Of a stretch of DNA of 64,000 nt, positions 8,254 through 15,069 are shown piece after piece. How positions within the stretch are numbered: position 1 is the first letter of the stretch; each line of letters starts with the position of its first letter. The position numbers and the translations under genes were made by a program. Under the pieces are notes generated by a model, which saw only the letters and a program-made list of their open reading frames with translations, did not search any database and had not been told where the DNA came from. The stretch is from Pseudanabaena minima (GTDB lineage: Bacteria; Cyanobacteriota; Cyanobacteriia; Pseudanabaenales; Pseudanabaenaceae), in contig NZ_CP159508.1 of NCBI RefSeq assembly GCF_051131155.1, positions 3,348,001-3,412,000 of the forward strand, read 5' to 3'.

Positions 8254-9294
8254 ATGCGACGTGCGGTTTTATGTGGATATTACGGAATGGGGAATGGTGG
8301 CGATGAGGCTTTGCTTGCTACATTGTTGCAAATGCTGCCCGAGGATATCCAACCGCTTGTCCTGTCTGCTAGTCCCAAAGCCACCGAAAATTTGCATCAG
8401 GTCGAAGCTAGCGATCGCTATTCAGTATTTGCATTGCTCAATGAACTAAAGCGAGCAGATTTATTCATTTGGGGCGGTGGCAGCTTGATGCAGGATGCCA
8501 CAAGTGCCAGAAATCCGATTTATTATGGGGGATTGATGGGCTTAGCTCAGGGCATGGGTTTGCAAACGATCGCTTGGGCGCAAGGTGTTGGTCCTCTAAA
8601 GCGCAAATTAAGTAAATGGATCGCTCGACGTGCTTTTCAAGGATGTGCCTCGGTGTCTGTGCGCGATCGCCAATCAGCACAACTATTAGCTGACTGGCAA
8701 GTAGAGAGTATAGTTGCGCCTGATCCTGTATGGGCTTTGGAGGCAACTCCAGTGAATATGTATCGTGATTTATCGAAGATCCGTGTTGCTGTAGTTTTGC
8801 GAGCTCACCCTGAGCTAACTTCTTGTCGTCTCGCCACAATTACTGAGGCTTTGCAAAAGTTGCAGATGCAAACTGAGGCGCATATTTTACTAATTCCCTT
8901 TCAACCTTCTCAAGATAAAGCGATCGCTCAAGCAATTTGTGATGCGCTCAATGAAAAGATTCCTAATCATAGTCAGATCATTATTCAAAAAGATCCCCGT
9001 CGCCTCAAGGGAATTTTTACTGGTGTAGATTTGACGATCGCTATGCGATTACATGGACTGATCATGGCAGCATCTGAGGGGAGTCATTGTTCGGCAATTA
9101 GCTATGATCCGAAGGTTTCCTACTTAATGGAAGAATTAGGGATCTCTGGCTGGGAATTGGGAGATTTGCCAGAAGATGCGCGATCAATTGCCGATGTTTG
9201 GGTTAATAATCTCGAAAATCGGGATCAGTTATTAAGCGATCGAGTTCAGCAACTGAAACAACAAGCTTTAATTCATCAAAAAATATTAGGCTAA
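8254..9294 (+). CDS. csaB: Polysaccharide pyruvyl transferase CsaB
   Basis: Transfers pyruvate from phosphoenolpyruvate to a sugar of a cell-wall polysaccharide; in bacteria with S-layers, pyruvylated secondary polymers anchor SLH-domain proteins. Cyanobacteria have CsaB and SLH-domain porins, so a similar anchoring role is inferred. The 346 residues contain the nucleotide-sugar-transferase-like fold signatures of the family: GYYGMGNGGDEALLATLLQM at the N-terminus, FIWGGGSLMQD (about 71-81), WAQGVGPL, and AMRLHGLIMA near the C-terminus. Length and motif order match CsaB throughout. It is followed by a terminator-like hairpin, so it is likely transcribed alone or with the preceding gene. Confidence 0.93.
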   Translation: MRRAVLCGYYGMGNGGDEALLATLLQMLPEDIQPLVLSASPKATENLHQVEASDRYSVFALLNELKRADLFIWGGGSLMQDATSARNPIYYGGLMGLAQGMGLQTIAWAQGVGPLKRKLSKWIARRAFQGCASVSVRDRQSAQLLADWQVESIVAPDPVWALEATPVNMYRDLSKIRVAVVLRAHPELTSCRLATITEALQKLQMQTEAHILLIPFQPSQDKAIAQAICDALNEKIPNHSQIIIQKDPRRLKGIFTGVDLTIAMRLHGLIMAASEGSHCSAISYDPKVSYLMEELGISGWELGDLPEDARSIADVWVNNLENRDQLLSDRVQQLKQQALIHQKILG

Positions 9295-9295
9295 A

Positions 9296-9348
9296 CCCAA
9301 AAAGATGAGAGACGGCGCAAATCGCCATCTCTCATCTTTTCGGGTTTT
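9296..9348. terminator. Terminator hairpin after csaB
   Basis: Stem GATGAGAGACGGCG with CGCCATCTCTCATC (one mismatch), flanked by A- and T-rich arms that extend it to AACCC/GGGTT. It starts 2 bp past the csaB stop. Confidence 0.75.
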
Positions 9349-9363
9349 CAGTAGGTTTTAATT

Positions 9364-9394
9364 TTTGAAAGTGTTGCTTCGCAACACTTTCAAA
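9364..9394. repeat. 14-bp perfect hairpin with TTGCTTCGCAA centre
   Basis: Arms 9364-9377 and 9381-9394. The same centre occurs in the hairpin at 10901-10942, although the flanking stems differ. It lies only 16 bp after the csaB terminator and about 170 bp before tsf. Confidence 0.7.
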
Positions 9395-9563
9395 TTTGAG
9401 TAAGTACGTTCGGCGATCGCCCCAAATTTTGAAAACCTTGTGTACATGGAATTGTGATAACTTAGAGTACTGCAAACAACATTTTAGAGATATTTTCGGC
9501 AACGAGCAAAACTCTAAGCTCCTCGAAATGTTGCCCTAGAAATCCCAAACAAGCTTACTTAAT

Positions 9564-10199
9564 ATGGCAGACATTACAACCCAACAAATTCAAGAACTAC
9601 GTGCGAGAACTGGCGCAGGTATCAAAGACTGTAAAGCAGCACTCGTTGAATCCAGTGGCGATTTCACCAAAGCAACCGAATACCTAAGACAAAAGGGGCT
9701 AGCCTCTGCTGTTAAAAAAGCAAGCCGTGCTGCATCTGAAGGAATTGTCCATAGTTATATCCACTTTGGTAGCCGTATTGGTGTGCTAGTCGAAGTTAAC
9801 TGCGAAACTGACTTCGTGGCACGTCGTGAAGAACTCAAAGAACTAGCTGACAGCGTAGCCAAGCAAATTGCTGCTTGTCCTAACGTAGAATACGTCAGTA
9901 TCGCAGATATTCCTGCTGCTTTTATAGAAAATGAAAAGCAAATCGAAGCAGGTAAAGATGACTTGGCTAGCAAGCCTGCCGCGATTCGTGACAAGATTGT
10001 GCTTGGTCGTATCGAAAAGCGCTTGAAAGAATTGTGCTTACTCGATCAGCCTTACATCAAAGATCAAAGCATTACCGTTGATGAGTTGGTTAAGCTAACT
10101 GGTACTAAACTCAGCGAAAATGTTAAGGTTCGCCGTTTTGTACGCTTTGTTGTCGGCGAAGAAGTTGCTTCTGCAACTCCTGAAACTCCCGCAGCATAA
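9564..10199 (+). CDS. tsf: Translation elongation factor Ts
   Basis: Nucleotide exchange factor that recycles EF-Tu from GDP to GTP form. The 211 residues begin with the UBA-like domain ITTQQIQELRARTGAGIKDC and contain the EF-Tu-contacting motif CETDFVAR (about 77-84), then one core domain. This short form with a single core domain is normal for cyanobacteria and plastids. In most bacteria rpsB lies immediately upstream; here csaB does, and two hairpins intervene, so tsf must have its own promoter in 9395-9563. An Ala/Thr/Pro-rich tail ends the protein. Confidence 0.96.
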   Translation: MADITTQQIQELRARTGAGIKDCKAALVESSGDFTKATEYLRQKGLASAVKKASRAASEGIVHSYIHFGSRIGVLVEVNCETDFVARREELKELADSVAKQIAACPNVEYVSIADIPAAFIENEKQIEAGKDDLASKPAAIRDKIVLGRIEKRLKELCLLDQPYIKDQSITVDELVKLTGTKLSENVKVRRFVRFVVGEEVASATPETPAA

Positions 10200-10208
10200 T
10201 CTACAAAT

Positions 10209-10255
10209 AATTATTTTTGGTTAGCGCGGCAATGCCGCGCTAACCAAAAATAATT
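10209..10255. terminator. 22-bp perfect hairpin after tsf
   Basis: Arms 10209-10230 and 10234-10255 with a GCGCGGC/GCCGCGC core and 3-base loop, starting 9 bp past the tsf stop. AT-rich outer arms can act as a T-tract in either direction. Confidence 0.75.
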
Positions 10256-10301
10256 AAACTATTACCCCTAATGTTGATACGAAAAAATAGTGTGAACTAC
10301 G

Positions 10302-10901
10302 ATGCTGGTGCGTATTGATCAAGATATTCGCAATATCCAACAGGCGATCGCTGATGTCATCAGTCGTATCGATACTATTCATCTTGAGTATTCTCAGGCG
10401 ATCGCTCAAGCAGTACAGCAACAAATTTTGCTGACCGTATTTAAATTTTGCACCCAAAAATGCCCTGATGCATTTCTAGCGCTATCCCTATCAGCACGCC
10501 AAAACTTGCAAGAAGCTCTCCGCAAAACAATCGCATCACTTTGTGAGCAGATGCAAAAAACTCTCGAAGAATGCGATCGCGATAGTCGCACCAATCAAGA
10601 AAATCTCGATACTCTACTCAGCAAGCTCCTCAATGAAAGTATGGAGACACTGAACCAGCTCTTAGTCGAGCATAAAGTTTTACCCCCTGACGAAAACAAG
10701 ACTAAAGACGATAAAAATACGCAGATGAGTATTCGTCTCGCTGAAATTGAATTTACCGATCGCAAGGTCATGTCCCATCGTGGGGAGTTGCGCGTTTTAT
10801 CGGCAAGGCTAGCGCATTTGCACAATGAGCTAGAAAAGAAATACCAACAAAAGACGATCGCTGAAGCCGAATTAGCATGGCGATCAGCATGGACGGAATA
10901 A
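10302..10901 (+). CDS. Cyanobacterial coiled-coil protein, function unknown
   Basis: 199 residues, strongly helical with heptad-like spacing throughout (IDQDIRNIQQAIADVISRID at the N-terminus, LRVLSARLAHLHNELEKKY near the C-terminus). There is no signal peptide or membrane helix, so it should be cytoplasmic. Two cysteines (FCTQKCPD, about 47-52) stand out but do not form a known metal site. It lies between tsf and the SUI1-like gene, all on the plus strand, with hairpins on each side. HIP1 sites in the reading frame and the absence of a competing frame support a real gene. No family was recognised with confidence. Confidence 0.72.
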   Translation: MLVRIDQDIRNIQQAIADVISRIDTIHLEYSQAIAQAVQQQILLTVFKFCTQKCPDAFLALSLSARQNLQEALRKTIASLCEQMQKTLEECDRDSRTNQENLDTLLSKLLNESMETLNQLLVEHKVLPPDENKTKDDKNTQMSIRLAEIEFTDRKVMSHRGELRVLSARLAHLHNELEKKYQQKTIAEAELAWRSAWTE

Positions 10902-10942
10902 TATTTTTAAAACTGTTGCTTCGCAACAGTTTTAAAAAATAT
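10901..10942. terminator. Hairpin after the coiled-coil gene (TTGCTTCGCAA centre)
   Basis: Stem of about 19 bp with a single-base bulge (10901-10919 with 10923-10942), beginning at the stop codon of the preceding gene and ending 28 bp before the SUI1-like start. The T-rich and A-rich arms would allow termination in both directions. Confidence 0.7.
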
Positions 10943-10970
10943 GGGATTTTATTAACGATTAGTTACAGCT

Positions 10971-11297
10971 ATGACCAAAAATCGTGTAGTTTACCGTGAG
11001 TTCGGCACACCAGAAGAAGACGATTCTGAGCAAAAAGAGATCGATCTGCCACCACAACAACAAAATCCTCGCATTCAAGTAACGCGCCGAGGCAAGGGTG
11101 GAAAAACGGTAACTGAGATCACAGGCTTTCAGACGACGACTGAGAATTTGGCAAAACTGACTAAGCAATTAAAAAATCAGTGCGGAACGGGTGGTACATG
11201 TAAGGGGCAAGCGATCGAAATTCAAGGCGATTGCAGTCAGAAGATTTTGCAGATTTTACTTGGCTTAGGTTATAAAGCCAAAATAAGTGGCAAGTAA
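10971..11297 (+). CDS. eIF1/SUI1-like translation factor (YciH family)
   Basis: Bacterial relative of eukaryotic initiation factor 1, which monitors start-codon choice on the small ribosomal subunit; in bacteria it is dispensable and its exact role is unsettled. The 108 residues have a charged, disordered N-terminus (about 1-35) then the SUI1 domain: RRGKGGKTVTEITGF, LKNQCGTGGTCKGQAIEIQG and LLGLGYKAKISGK, all hallmarks of the family. Two cysteines in the CGTGGTC segment are common in bacterial members. It may share a transcript with the small membrane gene 48 bp downstream. Confidence 0.93.
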   Translation: MTKNRVVYREFGTPEEDDSEQKEIDLPPQQQNPRIQVTRRGKGGKTVTEITGFQTTTENLAKLTKQLKNQCGTGGTCKGQAIEIQGDCSQKILQILLGLGYKAKISGK

Positions 11298-11345
11298 ATC
11301 CGTTAAAGTGGAGGATATTGATCTTTTGCTCAAGGTGTTTTCCCA

Positions 11346-11636
11346 TTGCGCTACCTACTGCTCGTAATACTCTTAATTCTCCCCAGTTTATTGGGAGTTA
11401 TAGTATTTGGTTATTATGCACTCATAGATTGGGATGCTCTGCAAAAAGCCTATAACCATTTTGTGGATGTTACTAAAAGTAGTGCCAACTTAGAAACATT
11501 GTTTGTTGCAGAAGCACAGCAAAACATTCACCGAATTAACCTTTTTGCAGATGGTGTGTGGATATTGCTAAGTGTCATAATTGGTGCAATTGGTCTTCAC
11601 GGTGTTTGTACAATTCCTAAGAAATCAAAGGGATAG
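11346..11636 (+). CDS. Small two-helix membrane protein, function unknown
   Basis: 96 residues with two clear membrane helices: LLLVILLILPSLLGVIVFGYY (residues about 4-24) and GVWILLSVIIGAIGLHGV (about 70-87), separated by a soluble loop. It has no recognised family. The reading frame opens with TTG, and no ATG is available before residue 60, so the start is uncertain; an AGGTG about 10 bases upstream is a possible ribosome site. It directly follows the SUI1-like gene and converges with the Uma2 gene, 18 bp away, with no obvious terminator between. Confidence 0.55.
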   Translation: MRYLLLVILLILPSLLGVIVFGYYALIDWDALQKAYNHFVDVTKSSANLETLFVAEAQQNIHRINLFADGVWILLSVIIGAIGLHGVCTIPKKSKG

Positions 11637-11654
11637 ATAAATACCTTGCTTGCA

Positions 11655-12194
11655 TTAGCGATTTAAGCAACCGAAAATTTGATTCGGGGTTAAATGTAAT
11701 GACAGATCCTCTAAAAAAGTTAGAGGATGATCGCCGCTAACAAGTTGGAGTGGCTGGTTCGGGCGAAAAATCATGATTACTTGTTCTTGACTATCAATTA
11801 ACCAACCAAGTTTTGATCCTTCAGCCAAACAAGCTTGAATTTTTGAGATTAGTTTGGTTGTGCTTTGATCAATCGAGAGAATCTCAATTAGCCAGTCTGG
11901 AGCGCCTTGAATTGGCTCATTACTGGATGGGATACGACTTTGATGAATGATGGTTATATCTGGAACAACCGAGTTTTTGCTTAAGATACAGCGCAGTTCT
12001 GGAAAAGCTTCATAGGAGCTATTGGCATTGTCGATCGCTCTAACTAAATACTTTTGCAAAAGACTGTGGTAAAAAGTAGGCATTGGCTTTTGCAATACTT
12101 GACCGTTAAGAAATTCCCAAGCTGGAGATTCTTCAATATTGGGAAGTTGAGAAAACTCATCTAAGGTGACTGGATGAAGGGCTGCTAAAACCAT
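11655..12194 (-). CDS. Uma2-family (DUF820) restriction-endonuclease-fold protein
   Basis: 179-residue member of a family hugely expanded in cyanobacteria, with a PD-(D/E)XK nuclease fold but unknown biological role. It shows the family order: TLDEFSQLPNIEESPAWEFL, a HSLLQKYLVRAI helix, VVPDITII (the metal-binding Asp), PDWLIEILS (the Glu/Asp of the active site), STTKLISKIQACLAEGSKLGW (helix following the active site) and a C-terminal strand pair. The catalytic D-x(n)-E-x-K pattern appears as D (VVPD), E (LIEIL) with a Lys later, so activity is plausible. It is a single gene, opposite in direction to its left neighbours. Confidence 0.9.
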   Translation of the reverse strand: MVLAALHPVTLDEFSQLPNIEESPAWEFLNGQVLQKPMPTFYHSLLQKYLVRAIDNANSSYEAFPELRCILSKNSVVPDITIIHQSRIPSSNEPIQGAPDWLIEILSIDQSTTKLISKIQACLAEGSKLGWLIDSQEQVIMIFRPNQPLQLVSGDHPLTFLEDLSLHLTPNQIFGCLNR

Positions 12195-12241
12195 AAGCCA
12201 CTTATCTCAAGACTAACAATCTAAACTTTATCACATCCAGA

Positions 12242-12340
12242 AAGCCCTGCACTCAAGTGCGGGCTAAGAGCTAAAACCCATTGAAATGGGTTAATTAACA
12301 GTATTCAGTAGTCCACTTCAGTGGACTTTAGCTTTTAGTC
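12242..12340. repeat. Composite REP-like element of three hairpins
   Basis: The region between the Uma2 and ackA genes holds three stem-loops in a row: a GCACTCAAGTGC-centred stem inside AGCCC/GGGCT, AACCCATTGAAATGGGTT, and AGTCCACTTCAGTGGACT. The last two are enclosed by an outer stem AGCTAAA/TTTAGCT. Words of this kind recur between genes in many cyanobacterial genomes (from memory), so this is best read as a dispersed non-coding repeat, which may also shield mRNA ends. Confidence 0.7.
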
Positions 12341-12363
12341 AAGAACTTGAGTTATTGGCTTAT

Positions 12364-13572
12364 TTACTTTATATTCCAACATTCACGAGCAATTTCCCAA
12401 TCTTCTTGGGTGTGGATCACTAAAACTCGCACTGCTGAATCAGGTGCAGCAATATCTACATCAAGCAATCTCTGATTGTTCTTATCTAAATCCAGTTTCA
12501 GTCCTAAAAACTCAAAGCCTTCACAAGCAGCAGCTCTAACTGTAGGTGCATTTTCACCAACGCCTGCGGTAAACACTAGAGCATCTAATCCGCCGAGACT
12601 AGCTAACATCGAGCCAATATGTGATCGCAGGCTATTCACATAGACATCAAAGGCTAGTTGCGCTTGCTGATTGCCTTCAGCGATCGCTTGGAGAACTGGG
12701 CGAAGATCCGCAGAAATTCCTGAGACACCTAACAAACCTGATTCTTTATTTAATAAGCGATCGAGTTTATCGGCATCCATATCAGGCTGTCGTAATAAAT
12801 GAATGAGAATACCTGCATCAATAGAACCAGTGCGGCTGCCCATTACTAAACCTTCAAGGGGGGTAAATCCCATAGTTGTATCAATACTCTGTCCATTCCG
12901 AATTGCAGCTAATGAACATCCATTGCCTAAATGACAGGTGATTAAGCGTAAATCTTCGACTTTGCGATTGAGAATACTTGCGGCGCGATCGCGACAATAT
13001 TGGTGACTAATACCATGAAAACCATAGCGTCGAATCCCTTGCTCAGTATATTTTGTAGGGATCGCGTAAGTATAGGTGGCAGGAGCTAAATGAGCATGAA
13101 AAGCAGTGTCAAACACAGCAACTTGCGGGACATTCCCAAACACTTTTTCGGCAGTGATAATTCCTTCTAAATTGGCGGGATTATGTACTGGTGCGAAGAT
13201 GGCTAGTTTAGCGATCGCCTCTTTCACCTGATCATTAATGATTGTACTTTGGCGATATTCTGCACCACCATGTACCACTCGATGTCCGATGACATCTACT
13301 TCTGAAGGACTCTTAAGAACTGGGGCTTCTCCACTCCACAGGGTTTCGAGCATATGCGCGATAATCTCAGGACGTGAGGTTGCAGCAATTTCCTCTTCTA
13401 AAACCTGCCCATGTTGATGTTTAACCTTTATTTCCGCAAACCCATCATGATGCGTCCAGTCGATACTCGCTTCCCAAATTGGTTCTGGTGGTGTATCGGG
13501 TAACACATCTTCTAAATTGTATAAACAACTTTTTTGACTGCTCGATCCCGCATTGAGAATTAATATCTTCAT
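12364..13572 (-). CDS. ackA: Acetate kinase
   Basis: Converts acetyl phosphate plus ADP to acetate plus ATP, and the reverse. Family signatures are all present: LILNAGSSSQKSCLY at the N-terminus (ATP fold), VFDTAFHAHLAPATY (catalytic Asp), TCHLGNGCSLAAI and VFTAGVGENAPTVR. About 402 residues from the ATG at 13572; an upstream GTG ten codons earlier exists but lacks conserved sequence. It ends a minus-strand group with phosphoketolase (producer of acetyl phosphate), a histidine phosphatase and a methyltransferase, so it should be the ATP-yielding step of a phosphoketolase bypass, useful in darkness or under sugar-phosphate excess (inference). Confidence 0.95.
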   Translation of the reverse strand: MKILILNAGSSSQKSCLYNLEDVLPDTPPEPIWEASIDWTHHDGFAEIKVKHQHGQVLEEEIAATSRPEIIAHMLETLWSGEAPVLKSPSEVDVIGHRVVHGGAEYRQSTIINDQVKEAIAKLAIFAPVHNPANLEGIITAEKVFGNVPQVAVFDTAFHAHLAPATYTYAIPTKYTEQGIRRYGFHGISHQYCRDRAASILNRKVEDLRLITCHLGNGCSLAAIRNGQSIDTTMGFTPLEGLVMGSRTGSIDAGILIHLLRQPDMDADKLDRLLNKESGLLGVSGISADLRPVLQAIAEGNQQAQLAFDVYVNSLRSHIGSMLASLGGLDALVFTAGVGENAPTVRAAACEGFEFLGLKLDLDKNNQRLLDVDIAAPDSAVRVLVIHTQEDWEIARECWNIK

Positions 13573-13604
13573 TATTTTTGTATCTACTTTGACTGCTCTC
13601 ACAC

Positions 13605-14285
13605 TTACGATAACTTTGTCGCGATCGCACGCAAATCAGCAACATCTTCCGCATTCTTTGGAGGCACAATTTCTACATCTATCAATCTAAAACCCACTTG
13701 CATTATTTCTTGTAAAATATCATTGGAATCGCCAATATAACGAGTCGAAATTCCATCATGAATGGTTTGTCGTGATCGCGGATCGAAATTCTCCAGCCAA
13801 GAGGCACTTTTGGGGATTTCATTACACATTGTGTTAACTGCCAAAATCCCGTTAGGTTTGAGAATTCGCGTAATGTTCTCCAAGAAACGGCGGCGATCGC
13901 TACCAATAATGCAATGAAAACAACGCCCATCTAATGCGATATCAAAAGATGCATCATCAATCTCAGTCAAATCCAGTACATTCGCTTCTAGAAATGTAGC
14001 CTTAACTGCTGCCTTCGCTGCATTTTCGTTCGCCCAAGCGATCGCATTCGGTGCAATATCCACACCTACCACTTCATAGCCCGCTTGCACAAAGCGAATA
14101 CTGAGATTGCCAGCACCACAACCTAGCTCCAAAAGTTTACCCTGCTTGGGAAAAGCTGCTTTTTGGATCATCGGTTGCCAGTTACGGAGCCAATCTTCGG
14201 CATATCCACTACTCCAACCCTCATAATTTGGATCGTTACGTCTATTCTGATAGGCGCGATCGTGACCGATATAATTGGTTCGCAT
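13605..14285 (-). CDS. Class I SAM-dependent methyltransferase, substrate unknown
   Basis: About 226 residues with the Rossmann-type methyltransferase core: motif I KLLELGCGAGNLSIRFV (SAM-binding GxGxG), the acidic residue in YEVVGVDIAPNAIAWA, FLEANVLDL (motif II), then FDIALDGRCFHCI and LKPNGILAVNTMC (motif III). The N-terminal YENRR-like segment (HDRAYQNRRNDPNYEGWSS) probably forms a lid over the substrate. ATG at 14285 is preferred because GGAG sits about 6 bases upstream; a GTG at 14297 is the alternative. It lies 32 bp before ackA and 57 bp after the histidine phosphatase gene, so it is probably co-transcribed; a link to acetyl-phosphate metabolism is not evident. Confidence 0.85.
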   Translation of the reverse strand: MRTNYIGHDRAYQNRRNDPNYEGWSSGYAEDWLRNWQPMIQKAAFPKQGKLLELGCGAGNLSIRFVQAGYEVVGVDIAPNAIAWANENAAKAAVKATFLEANVLDLTEIDDASFDIALDGRCFHCIIGSDRRRFLENITRILKPNGILAVNTMCNEIPKSASWLENFDPRSRQTIHDGISTRYIGDSNDILQEIMQVGFRLIDVEIVPPKNAEDVADLRAIATKLS

Positions 14286-14342
14286 TAAGCTCTCCACTTG
14301 AGTAGCATATATTTTTACGATTAGGAATCACCCAGCAAACTT

Positions 14343-14981
14343 TTAAGTACCTGAGAGTGATCGCAAGTCAGCATCCATAAAACTGCGATCACCTAAAACT
14401 TTGAGCATTGGTCCTAATGCACCAAACTGAACTACGCTTAGCGAGGCGGCTGGAACATCAATGCGATCGCGATATCTACCCATATCGATTCCCAATAAAC
14501 CGCACAAAATGACGCGAATTGTTGCCTTATGCGAAACGACTAATACATTACCTGATGGATACATTTCCTGAATTTCGGCAACTACAAATGAAGCTCGACT
14601 GGCAAGCTGTACCGCTGTTTCGCCGCCCGTGGGTGGATTCCATGCAGGTTCTGTTAACCAACGGAGATAATCATCACTATAATTCTCTTTGACAAAATCA
14701 TTGGTTAGTCCTTCCCATTTGCCATAACGTAGTTCTTTCAAGCCATCTCGAAATTGCATTTCCATGCCGATCTCTTTACATAATGGCGTGGCTGTGGCGA
14801 TCGTGCGTCGCATGGGACTGACAAATACGGCATCCCATGCGATCGCTTTATGAGCCGCCGCAAAAGCTACTGCCATTTTTTCGCCGTTCTCAGTTAACTC
14901 AGGATCAAGATCGCCACAATATCCACCAGTACGACTATAGACAGTTTCACCATGACGAAGCAGATATAGTTTTAAGCTCAT
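14343..14981 (-). CDS. Histidine phosphatase (phosphoglycerate-mutase-like)
   Basis: Branch 1 histidine phosphatase superfamily. The phosphorylated His is in LYLLRHGETVYSR near the N-terminus, the second catalytic His in VLVVSHKATIRVIL, and the acid in LKELRYGKWEGL. About 212 residues. Members include cofactor-dependent phosphoglycerate mutases, fructose-2,6-bisphosphatases and alpha-ribazole phosphatases, and the exact substrate cannot be told. Being placed between phosphoketolase and acetate kinase suggests a sugar-phosphate substrate (inference). The ATG at 14981 is the conserved start; the reading frame continues upstream without conserved sequence. A terminator-like stem lies between it and phosphoketolase, so it may also have its own promoter. 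Confidence 0.85.
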   Translation of the reverse strand: MSLKLYLLRHGETVYSRTGGYCGDLDPELTENGEKMAVAFAAAHKAIAWDAVFVSPMRRTIATATPLCKEIGMEMQFRDGLKELRYGKWEGLTNDFVKENYSDDYLRWLTEPAWNPPTGGETAVQLASRASFVVAEIQEMYPSGNVLVVSHKATIRVILCGLLGIDMGRYRDRIDVPAASLSVVQFGALGPMLKVLGDRSFMDADLRSLSGT

Positions 14982-15026
14982 AATTTTCTCTACAGATATC
15001 GTTTTGTTGTCTAAATACAACTTCAC

Positions 15027-15066
15027 AATTTAAAAAAGCCTTGCTAAGCAAGGCTTTTTTTAAATT
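15027..15066. terminator. Terminator hairpin after phosphoketolase
   Basis: Stem AAGCCTTGC/GCAAGGCTT with a 3-base loop and A/T arms of six to seven bases on both sides, 4 bp past the phosphoketolase stop on the minus strand. Confidence 0.82.
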
Positions 15067-15069
15067 GTT

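Noticed and set aside
9295..9563. tRNA or rpsB remnant upstream of tsf
   Set aside because: The region holds two hairpins and AT-rich sequence; no cloverleaf or ribosomal-protein coding was found.
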